From contig CAIMRY010000043.1 of the NCBI GenBank assembly GCA_903843965.1, positions 101,025 to 165,024 of the forward strand: a stretch of 64,000 nt of DNA, written 5' to 3'. Source of the stretch: an uncultured delta proteobacterium. Lineage in GTDB: Bacteria; Desulfobacterota; Desulfovibrionia; Desulfovibrionales; Desulfovibrionaceae. Shown here one piece after another: positions 34,381-43,095 of this stretch (position 1 is the stretch's first letter; each line of letters opens with the position of its first letter). Below the pieces are notes generated by a model. The model did not search any database. It saw nothing but the letters and a program-made list of their open reading frames with translations, and was not told the DNA's origin. The position numbers and the translations under genes were made by a program.

Positions 34381-35391
34381 CTAGAAGTCGAGGTTCAGGG
34401 CCTGGCGGATGTCCGCGATGTTTTTGGACGCCACGGCGCGGGCCCGGTCGTTGCCCTCGGCCAAGATGGCCCACAGCCGCTCCGGGTCGCCCAGAAGCGC
34501 GTTGCGGCGCTCGTGCACGGGCTCAAGGAAGCGCGTGAGGGACTCCATGAGCAGCTTCTTGCAGTCCACGCAGCCGAGGCTGGCCTTGGTGCAGCCCTCG
34601 CGGATCTCGGCGCAGAGCTCAGGGGAGGTCATGAGCTTGTGGTAGGGGAAGAGGTTGCAGACGTCCGGGTCGCCGGGGTCGGCGCGGCGCAGGCGGTTCT
34701 TGTCCGTGAGCATGGTTTTGACTTTCGGCGCGATCTCGGAAAGCGGCTCGCCGAGGGAGATGGAGTTGCCGTAGCTCTTGCTCATCTTGCGGCCGTCGAG
34801 TCCGGGGAGCTTGGCCTCCTCGGTCAGCATGGCCTTGGGCTCCGGGAAAAAGGGCGCGTTTTCGGGGCAGTGCAGGAAGTTGAAGCGCCGGGCGATCTCG
34901 CGCGTCAGCTCCAGGTGCGGCAGCTGGTCCTGGCCCACGGGCACGGCCGAGGCCTTGTACAAGATGATGTCCGAGCACATGAGCACCGGGTAGCCGAGGA
35001 AGCCGTATGTGGCCAGGTCCTTCTGGCCGGAGAGCTCCTGGGCCACCTCCTTGTAGGTGGGGCAGCGCTCCAGCCAGCCCACGGGGGTCATCATGGACAA
35101 AAGCAGGTGCAGTTCCGCGTGCTCCTTGACCTGGGACTGCTGGAAGATGACGCATTTTTTCGGGTCCAGGCCTGCGGCGACCCAGTCCAGCACCAATCCG
35201 GGCACAAAGCCCTTGATGCGCTTGGGGTCGGCGTACTCGGTGGTGAGCGCGTGCCAGTCGGCCACGAAGAAGAAGCATTCGTGCTGCTCCTGGAGCTTCA
35301 GCCAATTGGCCAGCACGCCGAAGTGGTGGCCCAGGTGGAGCGGCCCGGTGGGCCGCATGCCGGAGACGATGCGTTCGTTTTGGGTGGTCAT
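34381..35391 (-). CDS. trpS: tryptophan--tRNA ligase
   Basis: It charges tRNA-Trp in the cytoplasm. The class I signatures are plain: RPTGPLHLGHHFG (HIGH motif) at the N-terminus and KMSKSYGNS near residue 200. Length is 336 aa, normal for bacterial TrpRS. It follows the site-2 protease gene by 22 bases and ends at a strong terminator. Between HIGH and KMSKS there is CSDIILYKASAVPVGQDQLPHLELTREIARRF, typical of the family. Confidence 0.97.
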   Translation of the reverse strand: MTTQNERIVSGMRPTGPLHLGHHFGVLANWLKLQEQHECFFFVADWHALTTEYADPKRIKGFVPGLVLDWVAAGLDPKKCVIFQQSQVKEHAELHLLLSMMTPVGWLERCPTYKEVAQELSGQKDLATYGFLGYPVLMCSDIILYKASAVPVGQDQLPHLELTREIARRFNFLHCPENAPFFPEPKAMLTEEAKLPGLDGRKMSKSYGNSISLGEPLSEIAPKVKTMLTDKNRLRRADPGDPDVCNLFPYHKLMTSPELCAEIREGCTKASLGCVDCKKLLMESLTRFLEPVHERRNALLGDPERLWAILAEGNDRARAVASKNIADIRQALNLDF

Positions 35392-35413
35392 GTCCGTGTG
35401 TTTTGTTGGAGGG

Positions 35414-36073
35414 TTATAAAGGCACGCCGAGCAGCCCGGAGAGGTAGCCCACCGGCGGGAAGATGAGCGAGCCCAGGAGGCTGATGCCCAGCAGCTGCGA
35501 GACGATGAGCAGGCCGAGGAGCAGCATGAAGCCGAAGCGGCCCAGGGCGAGAAATTTGTAGGCCAAGGGCTTTGGCAAAAACCAGGCCAGGATGTTGCTG
35601 CCGTCCAGCGGCGGGATGGGCAGCAGGTTGAACACGGCCAGCATGAGGTTGACCACCACCCCGGCCTGGCAGATGTAGGCCAGGGGGCGCAGCAGGTACA
35701 GGGCCTCGGGATGGCTTTGGGCCAGCGGCGGCATCAGGTGGTACAGCCCGGCGGAAAGCAGGGCCAGCAGGAAGTTGGCCCCTGGCCCGGCCAGGGAGAC
35801 CAGCATCATGTCGCGCATGGGGCGCTTGAAGTACGCGGGGTTCACGGGCACGGGCTTGGCCCAGCCGATGTTGGCCAGGATGAAGGCGATGGCGCCCATG
35901 GGGTCCAGGTGCTTGAGCGGGTTCATGGTCAGCCGCCCGGCCAGCTTGGCCGTGGGGTCGCCCAGGGACAGGGCCACCAGGCCATGGGCCAGCTCGTGGC
36001 AGGTCAGGCCCAGCAGCAGGGGCACGGCCAGGATGGTGACGCGGATGATTTGTTCGTGGAGTGAATCAAACAT
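35414..36073 (-). CDS. site-2 protease family (M50) membrane metalloprotease
   Basis: A 219-residue intramembrane zinc protease with about five hydrophobic segments. The zinc motif HELAHG lies in the first segment and the third ligand in NLLPIPPLDGSNIL. NPLKHLDPMGAI and AGPGANFLLAL are conserved. Such short site-2 proteases lack a PDZ domain; substrates are unknown. The ATG at 36073 is preferred over 36091 because family similarity begins there. It probably shares a transcript with trpS. Confidence 0.93.
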   Translation of the reverse strand: MFDSLHEQIIRVTILAVPLLLGLTCHELAHGLVALSLGDPTAKLAGRLTMNPLKHLDPMGAIAFILANIGWAKPVPVNPAYFKRPMRDMMLVSLAGPGANFLLALLSAGLYHLMPPLAQSHPEALYLLRPLAYICQAGVVVNLMLAVFNLLPIPPLDGSNILAWFLPKPLAYKFLALGRFGFMLLLGLLIVSQLLGISLLGSLIFPPVGYLSGLLGVPL

Positions 36074-36152
36074 GGTGCCTGCGGCTAGCACGAAGCGCCC
36101 GCGCGGGCAAGGGGAAAGGGTCGGGCCTGATGGCGCGGGCCGGTGCGGGCCC

Positions 36153-37316
36153 TCAGGCGTCGAGGTAGCGCTCCAGGTTGAGCCTGTGCTCGACCGGGCT
36201 CAGCGCCTCGGCGATGTCCTGGGCCTCGGGCGTGCCTTCCAGCGCCGCCAGGTTCAGGATGCAGGGCCGCCTGGGGCACATGGAGCTGTCCATGATGACC
36301 TTGACCTCGGGCTTGGTGGGCCGCACGGGATTGGCGCTGGCCACGATGCCGTACTCCCCGCCGGACAGGCGCACGAAGCTGCCCACCGGAAACACCCCGA
36401 TGCAGCGGATGAAGTTGTCGATGTCGTCCGCCGGGAATTGGAGGCTGCGCATCTGGAACATCAGGCTCAGGGCCTTGGCCGGGGCCATGGCGTTCTTGTA
36501 CACGCGCCTGCTGGTGAGCGCGTCGTACACGTCGACCACGGAGACGATGCGCGAAAACCTGTCGATGGCGGTCCACTTGAGCCCCTGCGGATAGCCGGAG
36601 CCGTCGTAGCGCTCGTGGTGTTCGACCACGGCGCGCAAGATCTCCGGATCCAGGCCGACCTGGTCCTTCAATATATTGAAGCCCTCCAGCGGATGGGCCT
36701 TCATTGCCTGGAACTCGCTCTCGGTGAGTTTGCCGGGCTTGTTCAAAATATCCCCGTCGATTTTGGCCTTGCCTACGTCATGCAGCAGCCCGGCCAGGCC
36801 CAGATTGAGCAGGGTGGTTTTGTCCAGGCCCTGGTGTTTGCCCAGCAAAACTGACAGGATGCTGACGTTGATGGAGTGGGTGTAGGTGTATTCGTCGAAG
36901 CCGCGCAGCTTGAACAGGGTCACGGCGGCGGTCTCGTTGCGGAACACGCTGTCGATGAAGTTCTGCACCAGGGGTGAGGCAGCGCTCAGGTCCACCTGGG
37001 TGCCGCGCCGCACGTCGTCCACAAAGTGCCGCACATAGTCCATGGCCTCGGAGTGGAGCCGCCTGGCCGCAGGCAGCTCCTCGCCCATGGTGATGGTGAC
37101 GGGGCCGCCCACGGGCGTGGCCACGTCCGGCAGGGGAATGGCTGCGCACGCGTCGATGAGCACGTCCTCGACATCGGGCGGCACAAGGGAGTGGATCTGG
37201 GATTCGGTGACGACGTGAGCGCCCACACGGACAAGGGGGCTGGCAAAGGTGCCCAGGCCATAACTGACAACAAACATGCCAGGTCTCAGTTTGCTCCGTT
37301 TGATTTTCTGGTGCAT
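36153..37316 (-). CDS. HD-GYP domain phosphodiesterase (copy 1)
   Basis: A 387-residue cytoplasmic protein. An N-terminal region (KIKRSKLRPGMFVVSYGLGTF, DUF3391-like) precedes an HD-GYP domain with LLHDVGKAKI and HHERYDGSGYPQGL, the catalytic and signature motifs of cyclic-di-GMP hydrolysis. The C-terminal part (VGSFVRLSGGEYGIVASAN) is family-typical. The ATG at 37316 aligns with the start of its paralogue next door. It has its own promoter and only a short leader with an AAAGG site. Confidence 0.93.
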   Translation of the reverse strand: MHQKIKRSKLRPGMFVVSYGLGTFASPLVRVGAHVVTESQIHSLVPPDVEDVLIDACAAIPLPDVATPVGGPVTITMGEELPAARRLHSEAMDYVRHFVDDVRRGTQVDLSAASPLVQNFIDSVFRNETAAVTLFKLRGFDEYTYTHSINVSILSVLLGKHQGLDKTTLLNLGLAGLLHDVGKAKIDGDILNKPGKLTESEFQAMKAHPLEGFNILKDQVGLDPEILRAVVEHHERYDGSGYPQGLKWTAIDRFSRIVSVVDVYDALTSRRVYKNAMAPAKALSLMFQMRSLQFPADDIDNFIRCIGVFPVGSFVRLSGGEYGIVASANPVRPTKPEVKVIMDSSMCPRRPCILNLAALEGTPEAQDIAEALSPVEHRLNLERYLDA

Positions 37317-37338
37317 CCGGGGCTGCCTTTTGTGAAGA

Positions 37339-37367
37339 TTTATAGCCCGTGCGAGGGTCCCATGCAA
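37339..37367 (-). promoter_or_regulatory. sigma-70 promoter of HD-GYP copy 1
   Basis: On the minus strand TTGCAT, 17 bases, TATAAA. The start site would be near 37332, leaving a leader of only about 16 bases before the ATG. Confidence 0.7.
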
Positions 37368-37464
37368 TACTTTTAAAATCATGGTGGATTGGGAGGGGGA
37401 AAGGTGCGGGAGAGGGGCTGGCGCGCTGCCGCCGTGCGCCAGTTGGGAAAGAAGGGCACAAGCC

Positions 37465-38643
37465 TTAGACGTTGAAGTAGCGTTCCAGGTCGATCTTGAA
37501 GTCGGCGGGATTGAGGACCGCGTCGATGTCCTGGGCCTCGTCCGTGCCCTCCAGGGCCGCCAGGTCGAGCAGGCGCTGGAACTGCGGGCGCATCCGGACA
37601 TCCAGGATGACCTTGATCTGCGGCTTGGTGGGGCGCTTGGCGTTGGCGCTGGCCACGATGCCGAACTCCCCGCCGGACAGGCGCACGAAGCTGCCCACCG
37701 GATACACGCCCACGCAGCGGATGAAGTGCTCGATGGCGTTGGGCGGATAATCCTTGTCGCGCAGCTGGTACATCATGCCCAGGGCCTTGCCCGGGGCCAT
37801 GGCCTCCTTGTACACGCGCCTGCTGGTCAGCGCGTCGTACACGTCGACCACGGCGATGATGCGCGAGAACCGGGCGATGCCCTCGCCCTTGAGCCCGCGC
37901 GGATAGCCGGTGCCGTCGTGGCGCTCGTGGTGCTCGGCCACGGCGCGCAAAATCTCCGGGTCCAGGTCCGGCTGGTTCTTCAGGATCTTGTAGCCCTCCA
38001 GCGGGTGGGCCTTCATGGACTGGAACTCGCTTTCGGTGAGCTTGCCGGGCTTGTTCAAGATGCCCTCGTCGATCCGGGCCTTGCCCACGTCGTGATACAT
38101 GCCCGCCATGCCCAGCTTGAGCAGGGTGGGCTTGTCCAGGCCCAGGTGCTTGCCCAGCAAAACGGCCAGGATGCTCACGTTGATGGAGTGGGTGTAGGTG
38201 TATTCGTCGAACCCGCGCAGCTTGAACAGGGTCACGGCGGCGGTTTCGTTGCGGAACACGCTGTCGATGAAGCTCTGCACCAGGGGCGAGGCCTTGTTGC
38301 AGTCGATGTCCGTGCCCTTGCGCACATCGTCGATGAAGCTCTTCACGTGGATCAAGGCGTCGGAGTAGGGCTTATTGGCGATGGGCAGTTCTTCGGCCAG
38401 GGTGGTGCTGGCGGGCGGATGGGGCAACAGCTCCTCGGCCAACTGCTCCGGGGTCAGCGGGGTGACCTCGATGCTGGTGTCCACCAGGACCTCGTCAACC
38501 TCAGGGGGGATGTACTGGTCGATGTGCGCGGGCGTGAGGATGGGCTTGTCGACCAGGACCAGGGGGTTGCCAAAGGTGCCCAGCCCGTGGCTGACCACGT
38601 ACATGCCGGGTTTCAGGTCTTTTCGCTTGATGTTTTGGCGCAT
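37465..38643 (-). CDS. HD-GYP domain phosphodiesterase (copy 2)
   Basis: A 392-residue paralogue of the neighbouring HD-GYP protein, alike over its whole length: NIKRKDLKPGMYVVSHGLGTF at the start, MYHDVGKARIDE, HHERHDGTGYPRGL, and VGSFVRLSGGEFGIVASANAKRPTKP near the end. The strong similarity and head-to-tail order show a tandem duplication. They differ most at residues 50-90. Expected to hydrolyse cyclic-di-GMP; target process unknown, though motility is a common one. Confidence 0.93.
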   Translation of the reverse strand: MRQNIKRKDLKPGMYVVSHGLGTFGNPLVLVDKPILTPAHIDQYIPPEVDEVLVDTSIEVTPLTPEQLAEELLPHPPASTTLAEELPIANKPYSDALIHVKSFIDDVRKGTDIDCNKASPLVQSFIDSVFRNETAAVTLFKLRGFDEYTYTHSINVSILAVLLGKHLGLDKPTLLKLGMAGMYHDVGKARIDEGILNKPGKLTESEFQSMKAHPLEGYKILKNQPDLDPEILRAVAEHHERHDGTGYPRGLKGEGIARFSRIIAVVDVYDALTSRRVYKEAMAPGKALGMMYQLRDKDYPPNAIEHFIRCVGVYPVGSFVRLSGGEFGIVASANAKRPTKPQIKVILDVRMRPQFQRLLDLAALEGTDEAQDIDAVLNPADFKIDLERYFNV

Positions 38644-38667
38644 TGGGGCATCCGCCTGTTTTGCGGA

Positions 38668-38696
38668 ATACTAAGCCGCACTCAGGCGGAGGGCAA
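38668..38696 (-). promoter_or_regulatory. sigma-70 promoter of HD-GYP copy 2
   Basis: On the minus strand TTGCCC, 17 bases, TAGTAT, overlapping the end of the HAD gene. The layout matches that of copy 1 (TTGC-type -35, 17-base spacer, short leader). Confidence 0.5.
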
Positions 38697-39398
38697 TAAC
38701 AATTGCGTGCGCAGGGCGGCCAGGAGCTCCTGGCAGTCCGCAGCCAAAAAGTCCGGCTTGGCAGCGGCCAGGGCCTCAAGCGTTGCGCTGCCGCTGGCCA
38801 CGGCGGCGGCGGCCAGCCCGGCGGCGCGCGCGGCCCGGATGTCGAGCGGGTGGTCGCCCACGAGCAGGGCGCGCTGCGGCGCCACGCCCAGGAGCGAAAG
38901 CACGGCCAGGGCGTGGGCCGGGTCGGGCTTGACCCTGGGCGCGTCCTCCCGGGCCATGAAGACATCGCAGCAGGCCGTGACGTCCGGGAAGACCACCTTC
39001 ACCGCTGCGGTGGAGTTGCGCGTGATGACGCCGGTCTTGACCCCGTCGGCGCGCAGGGCGGCCAGCATGGGCCGGGTGAAGGGGAAGAGCTGGGCCTCGC
39101 GCGCGGCGTCGAGCTCCGTGGCCTGGATGACCAGCCGCCCCCGGCAGTGGAACTCCTGGCCCAGGGGGTGGTCGAACTCGCGTATCTCCGCGGCCAGTTC
39201 GTCCAGCCATTCCAGCACAGGCAGGTCTGACGGCTCCGGCTCCTCGCCCAGAAAGGGCTCGGCCAGGGCGGTGAGCGCCCGGCGCAGCCGCGCGAAGTCG
39301 ATGTGCAGGCTGGCCAGGGTGCCGTCGAAATCAAAGAGCACGGCTTCAAAGGGGCGGGGGGCGGCTTGGGGCATGGCTTGGGGCATGGCTTGGGGCAT
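38682..39398 (-). CDS. HAD-superfamily hydrolase (phosphoglycolate phosphatase-like)
   Basis: A 238-residue cytosolic phosphatase. HAD motif I is LFDFDGTLA, motif II lies at GVITRNSTAAV, and KPDPAHAL and GDHPLDIRAARAAG give motifs III and IV. The cap domain resembles the Gph type, but substrate is open. The N-terminus reads MPQAMPQAMPQA, coded by a 12-bp repeat that contains three successive ATGs. The first has GAGG upstream and is chosen; any of the three could be used. Confidence 0.88.
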   Translation of the reverse strand: MPQAMPQAMPQAAPRPFEAVLFDFDGTLASLHIDFARLRRALTALAEPFLGEEPEPSDLPVLEWLDELAAEIREFDHPLGQEFHCRGRLVIQATELDAAREAQLFPFTRPMLAALRADGVKTGVITRNSTAAVKVVFPDVTACCDVFMAREDAPRVKPDPAHALAVLSLLGVAPQRALLVGDHPLDIRAARAAGLAAAAVASGSATLEALAAAKPDFLAADCQELLAALRTQLLLPSA

Positions 39399-39433
39399 GG
39401 TTCCTCGTGGCGGGTTCTTGGGGCGCGGGTTCT

Positions 39434-39582
39434 TCGGCGAAATCCTTCGGCGATATTCTTCGGCGTTGAGCGTCGGCGTTGACGGTTGGCGTTGACGGTT
39501 GGCGTTGACCTGTGGCGTTATCCTGTGGCGTTGACCTGTGGCGTTGTCCGTCGGCGGTATTCCGTGGCGCTATTCTGTGGCG
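39434..39582. repeat. degenerate GGCGTTGAC / GGCGTTGTC repeats
   Basis: About twelve imperfect units built on TTGGCGTTGACGG, TGTGGCGTTGACC and TGTGGCGATC fill the gap between the divergent HAD and flavoprotein genes. The word GCGTTG also dominates the repeat at 13143-13206. Confidence 0.8.
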
Positions 39583-39660
39583 ATCTTTCGCAACAGAGCC
39601 TTGCCCGCAGGGCGGGAGCGCGGTACACGGGCCGAGGTCAAGTAGTATTGCGGAGGGGCT

Positions 39661-40887
39661 GTGGTCAAGAGCTATGACGTGGTGGTGGCCGGGGCCGGAC
39701 CGGCGGGCGCGGCGGCGGCGGCGGTGCTGGCCGGGCAGGGGCTGCGCGTGGCGCTTCTGGACCGGGCAACGCACCCGCGCCCGAAGCTGTGCGGGGGCCT
39801 CTTGACGGCCAAGAGCGTGGAGGCCCTGGCGCGCATCTTCGGCCTGACCCTGGCCGACCTGGAGCAGCGCGGCGGATTGTTCCACCAGACCCCGCAGTAC
39901 GTTTTTCTGCACCACGGGCGCCGTCTGCTGGCCGGGGCTGCGGACGAGCCCTTTTGCTTCGTGGACCGCCCGGCCTTTGACGCGCTTTTGGCCAGCATCG
40001 CCGTGGCGCGCGGGGCCGATTATCTGCCGGGGCAGGCGGTGGAGTCCTGCGACGCGGCCCTGGGAGTGGTGCGCCTGCGCAGTGGGGCGGAGCTGTCCGG
40101 CCGCTTCGTCATCGGCGCGGACGGAGCCAATTCCGTGACCCGCCGGGCGCTGGGCGCTGGCCCAGCGGGTGGCCCCTCGGGCGGCTATGACCGCGCAGCC
40201 TGGCGGCGCGATCTGGCCGCAGCCATCGAGGTGGAGCTGCCCGTGGGCGGCGGGCCGGGCTGCTTCCCGCGCCAGGTGCTGGTGCCGGAGCTGCACGTGG
40301 GCGCGCCGCATGTGCCGGGCGCGGGCTACGGCTGGGTCTTCCCCGGTCCGCGCGGGCCCAAGGTGGGCATCTGCGGTCTTCGGCGTTCTGGTCGTGATGG
40401 GCGCGACTTCGGGGCCATCTTCCTGGATTTTCTGCGCCTGCTGGGCGTGCACCGGCCCGAGTCCGTGGCCCTGCACGGGCACCCGCTGCCATATGGGAAC
40501 GCCCTGGCCCGGCCCGCCAGCGGGCGGCTGCTGCTGGCCGGGGACGCCGGGGGCTTTGTGGAGCCGCTCTTTGGCGAGGGCATTTTCTACGCCCTGGCCA
40601 CGGGCGCGCATGCGGCCTCGGGCGTGCTCTGCGGGCTCAAGAACGGCGAGGCCGCAGCCGCAGCCGAGTACGAGCGGCTGCTGGCGCGCACGGTGCGGCC
40701 GGAGCTGGTCTGGTCCAACCGCCTGCGCTGGCTGCTGTTCCGGGCCATGCGGCATTTCGGGGCCGGGCCCGTGCAGGGGTTTGTCCAAAGCGCGCCTGCG
40801 GCCCTGGCCCAGATGGTCCACGGTCGGCGTTCGTTTAAGCTCCTGCGCAAAAAGACCTGGGAGTGGGGCGCGGGCGTGGGGGAGTGA
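39661..40887 (+). CDS. geranylgeranyl-reductase-family FAD-dependent oxidoreductase
   Basis: A 408-residue flavoprotein. FAD-binding motif VVVAGAGPAGAAAAAVLA lies at the N-terminus, followed by HPRPKLCGGLLT (a hallmark of this family), IGADGANSVTRR and GRLLLAGDAGGFVEPLFGEGI. Family members reduce isoprenoid double bonds, for instance in menaquinone or lipids. Substrate cannot be deduced. The start is a GTG with GGAGGGG nearby. It stands alone, flanked by a repeat tract and a convergent methyltransferase gene. Confidence 0.9.
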   Translation: MVKSYDVVVAGAGPAGAAAAAVLAGQGLRVALLDRATHPRPKLCGGLLTAKSVEALARIFGLTLADLEQRGGLFHQTPQYVFLHHGRRLLAGAADEPFCFVDRPAFDALLASIAVARGADYLPGQAVESCDAALGVVRLRSGAELSGRFVIGADGANSVTRRALGAGPAGGPSGGYDRAAWRRDLAAAIEVELPVGGGPGCFPRQVLVPELHVGAPHVPGAGYGWVFPGPRGPKVGICGLRRSGRDGRDFGAIFLDFLRLLGVHRPESVALHGHPLPYGNALARPASGRLLLAGDAGGFVEPLFGEGIFYALATGAHAASGVLCGLKNGEAAAAAEYERLLARTVRPELVWSNRLRWLLFRAMRHFGAGPVQGFVQSAPAALAQMVHGRRSFKLLRKKTWEWGAGVGE

Positions 40888-40967
40888 GAGCGCCCGCCCG
40901 TAAGCCCTTCCGTTGCGGACCACCGCTACCGTGAGCATTGGGGGAAGCGGCAGCAGGCCGGGCGTGG

Positions 40968-41546
40968 TCAGACGCGTTCGAAGAGCACCGCCCGGCTGAA
41001 CGCGATCCTCGGCTCGGAGAGCAGAGTGAATCCGGCCTTCCAGGTGATCTCCACGGTTTTCCAAAACTTCGCGGCGTGGACGTGGAATTTCGGCTCCACC
41101 AGCAGCAACCGTCCCCGCTCCTTGAGCATGCAGCGCGTTTCGTCCATGAACCGCGCTGCGTCAGGCACCTCGTGCACCATGTAGAAAGCCAGGGCGAAGT
41201 CCGCAGGACCTGCGCATCCGATGGACCCTGCCGTGCACAGCTGGGGCCGGATGCGCGGCAGCAGGCCTGACTGTTCAGCGCGCAGCTGCATCTTCTCAAG
41301 CATCGCTTCCTGGAGGTCCAAGGCGATGACGCTGCCTTTCTCGCCGACCATGCGCGCCAGGGGCAGGGTGAAGAAGCCTGGGCCGCAGCCGATGTCCACG
41401 ACGGTATCACCTTCACGGACCATGCCTTTGAGGATGGTTTCGGGGTTCTGGCCCAGCATCTTGCGCAAGGAGGTGGAGAGCAGCCAGGCACGCCCTGCCG
41501 GACAGACCCGGTCGCCTTCCGGCATCGTTTTGTCTGCGTCGTTCAT
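40968..41546 (-). CDS. class I SAM-dependent methyltransferase
   Basis: A 192-residue Rossmann-fold methyltransferase. The SAM-binding motif VVDIGCGPGFFTLPLA lies near residue 45, the acidic strand end at VIALDLQEAM, and LAFYMVHEVPD is the usual motif IV area. The target is unknown. I choose the ATG at 41546 (MNDADK), which has GGAAGGAA upstream, instead of the longer frame. Convergent with the flavoprotein gene. Confidence 0.88.
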   Translation of the reverse strand: MNDADKTMPEGDRVCPAGRAWLLSTSLRKMLGQNPETILKGMVREGDTVVDIGCGPGFFTLPLARMVGEKGSVIALDLQEAMLEKMQLRAEQSGLLPRIRPQLCTAGSIGCAGPADFALAFYMVHEVPDAARFMDETRCMLKERGRLLLVEPKFHVHAAKFWKTVEITWKAGFTLLSEPRIAFSRAVLFERV

Positions 41547-41615
41547 TGTTCCTTCCGTCGCTTTGGCCCACAACCTGCGTCGGCTGATGGGGCTAGAGTG
41601 TTTGCCCCAGGCGGG

Positions 41616-41755
41616 CTAGGCCGCGCCCTCGTCCCTTTGCAGGTTCCGGCCCGAGGCGGCGGTGCGCGCCAGCACGTCGCAGGGCTCGTTCCCGGTGTGG
41701 CCGCTGTGGCCGCGCACCCAGCGCCAGGTCACCTTGTGGGCATTGATGAGCGGCA
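41616..41755 (-). pseudogene. duplicated 3' fragment of rnhA
   Basis: Bases 41639-41755 repeat 41895-42011 (the end of rnhA) with about two differences in 117. The fragment still reads in frame through the RNase H end ([14 protein letters not shown], then [13 protein letters not shown]) to a TAG at 41616-41618 with a different last few residues. The rest of the gene is missing, so it is a remnant. Confidence 0.88.
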
Positions 41756-41874
41756 GCGCCGCCTCTGGAGCAGGCTGGCAGGCGTACGCGGGGGGCGGTA
41801 TTGAAGCCCGTTTGGACGCACCAGCTGGAAATTCCGGTCGGCCCGCGTCGGCCTTGGCCCCGTGTCGGCAGGCC

Positions 41875-42342
41875 CTAGCCCTGCACGTCCGGCGGCAGGT
41901 TCCGGCCCGAGGCGGCGGTGCGCGCCAGCACGTCGCAGCGCTCGTTCTCGGTGTGGCCGCTGTGGCCGCGCACCCAGCGCCAGGTCACCTTGTGGGCATT
42001 GATGAGCGGCACCAGCCGCCTCCACAGGTCCTGGTTCTTGACGGGCTGCTTGGCCGCCGTCTTCCAGCCGTTCTTCTGCCAGCCCGCCAGCCAGCGGTCG
42101 GTGAAGGCCTTCATGACGTACTGCGAGTCCGTGTAGATCTCCACGGCGCTCTGCTGGGTCAGGGCCTCCAGGCCCTTGACCACGGCCATGATCTCCATGC
42201 GGTTGTTGGTGGTGCCGGAAAAGCCCTGGGCCAGCTCCAGGCGGTGCCCGCCGCAGACGAGGATGGCGGCGTACCCGCCCGGGCCGGGATTGCCCAGGCA
42301 GGAGCCGTCGGTATACAGGGTCACGGGGGGCAGTTCGCTCAC
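41875..42342 (-). CDS. rnhA: ribonuclease HI
   Basis: It cuts the RNA strand of RNA-DNA hybrids. The 155 residues carry all active-site acids: Asp12 ([14 protein letters not shown]), Glu50 (NNRMEIMAV), Asp72 ([11 protein letters not shown]), and the later Asp in RCDVLART. Length is typical for bacterial RNase HI. The ATG overlaps the stop of the upstream membrane-protein gene by four bases. Its 3' end has been duplicated just downstream. Confidence 0.96.
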   Translation of the reverse strand: MSELPPVTLYTDGSCLGNPGPGGYAAILVCGGHRLELAQGFSGTTNNRMEIMAVVKGLEALTQQSAVEIYTDSQYVMKAFTDRWLAGWQKNGWKTAAKQPVKNQDLWRRLVPLINAHKVTWRWVRGHSGHTENERCDVLARTAASGRNLPPDVQG

Positions 42343-42923
42343 GGGCGGTCCTTTTGCGTTGCGTTTGCGTGGGGTGTTTCGGTCTGCTTCGTCTCGGCCT
42401 GCATCGTCTCGGCCTGTCTTGTCGTCTGCTCCGTGCCCAGGGCCGCCAGCCGGGACTGGATCAGGTCCAGGGCCAGGATTAGGCCCTTGCGCCAGTTCTT
42501 GCCCGGCTGGAAGTAGAAGGGGAAGTGCTCGCGCTCCAGCCGCCGGGCAAAGTCCGCGCCCAGGGCGCGCTCCATGAGCGGCGGCAGCAGGACCACGGCG
42601 GTCTTGGCCTCCAGGTCCAGGCCCAGGAACAGGGTCTTGCCGTCCTGGGCGGGCGGCGTGACCGGGCCCTGGCGCACCTGCACCCTGGCCTCGATGCCGT
42701 ACTTTTTGCGCAGGGCCGCGATGAAGGCCTGGACCTGCTCCTGCTCGACCGTGGACAGGCTCTTGGTCTCGTCGGACAGGCCGTAGCGGGCGTTTATGCG
42801 CTCGCTGTTGCGCTCGCTGTTTTTCCAGAAGCCCAGCACCACCAGCCCCACAACAACCAGGAGTCCCGCCAGGCGCAGCAGGTGCTCCAGCGGGCCACCC
42901 GAGCGCACGGAAAAGATGTCCAT
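42339..42923 (-). CDS. single-pass membrane protein of unknown function
   Basis: About 194 residues. One membrane helix near the N-terminus (LLRLAGLLVVVGLVVLGFW) anchors a soluble domain. The domain (QVQAFIAALRKKYGIEARVQV, then LFLGLDLEAKTAVVLLPPLMERALG) is reminiscent of TPM-type domains, but I would not assign it. The last 25 residues are Gln/Thr/Glu-rich with repeated QAET/QTET units. Starts at 42935 or 42938 are also possible. It is coupled to rnhA by a four-base overlap. Confidence 0.7.
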   Translation of the reverse strand: MDIFSVRSGGPLEHLLRLAGLLVVVGLVVLGFWKNSERNSERINARYGLSDETKSLSTVEQEQVQAFIAALRKKYGIEARVQVRQGPVTPPAQDGKTLFLGLDLEAKTAVVLLPPLMERALGADFARRLEREHFPFYFQPGKNWRKGLILALDLIQSRLAALGTEQTTRQAETMQAETKQTETPHANATQKDRP

Positions 42924-43095
42924 GCGTCTTCTCATCATGTCATGCACGCCTCGTGCGGGGTGCTGTACCCTCCGCAGGGGCCGCTGGCAAGATGGCCGAC
43001 GCATGGCCTCATGGGGCTTGCCCCGTGGCGGTCGATGCGCTATCTTGCCTGCGCGGTGTTCCCGTCGTGGGAGACCAAACGGCAAGGAGCGATAC

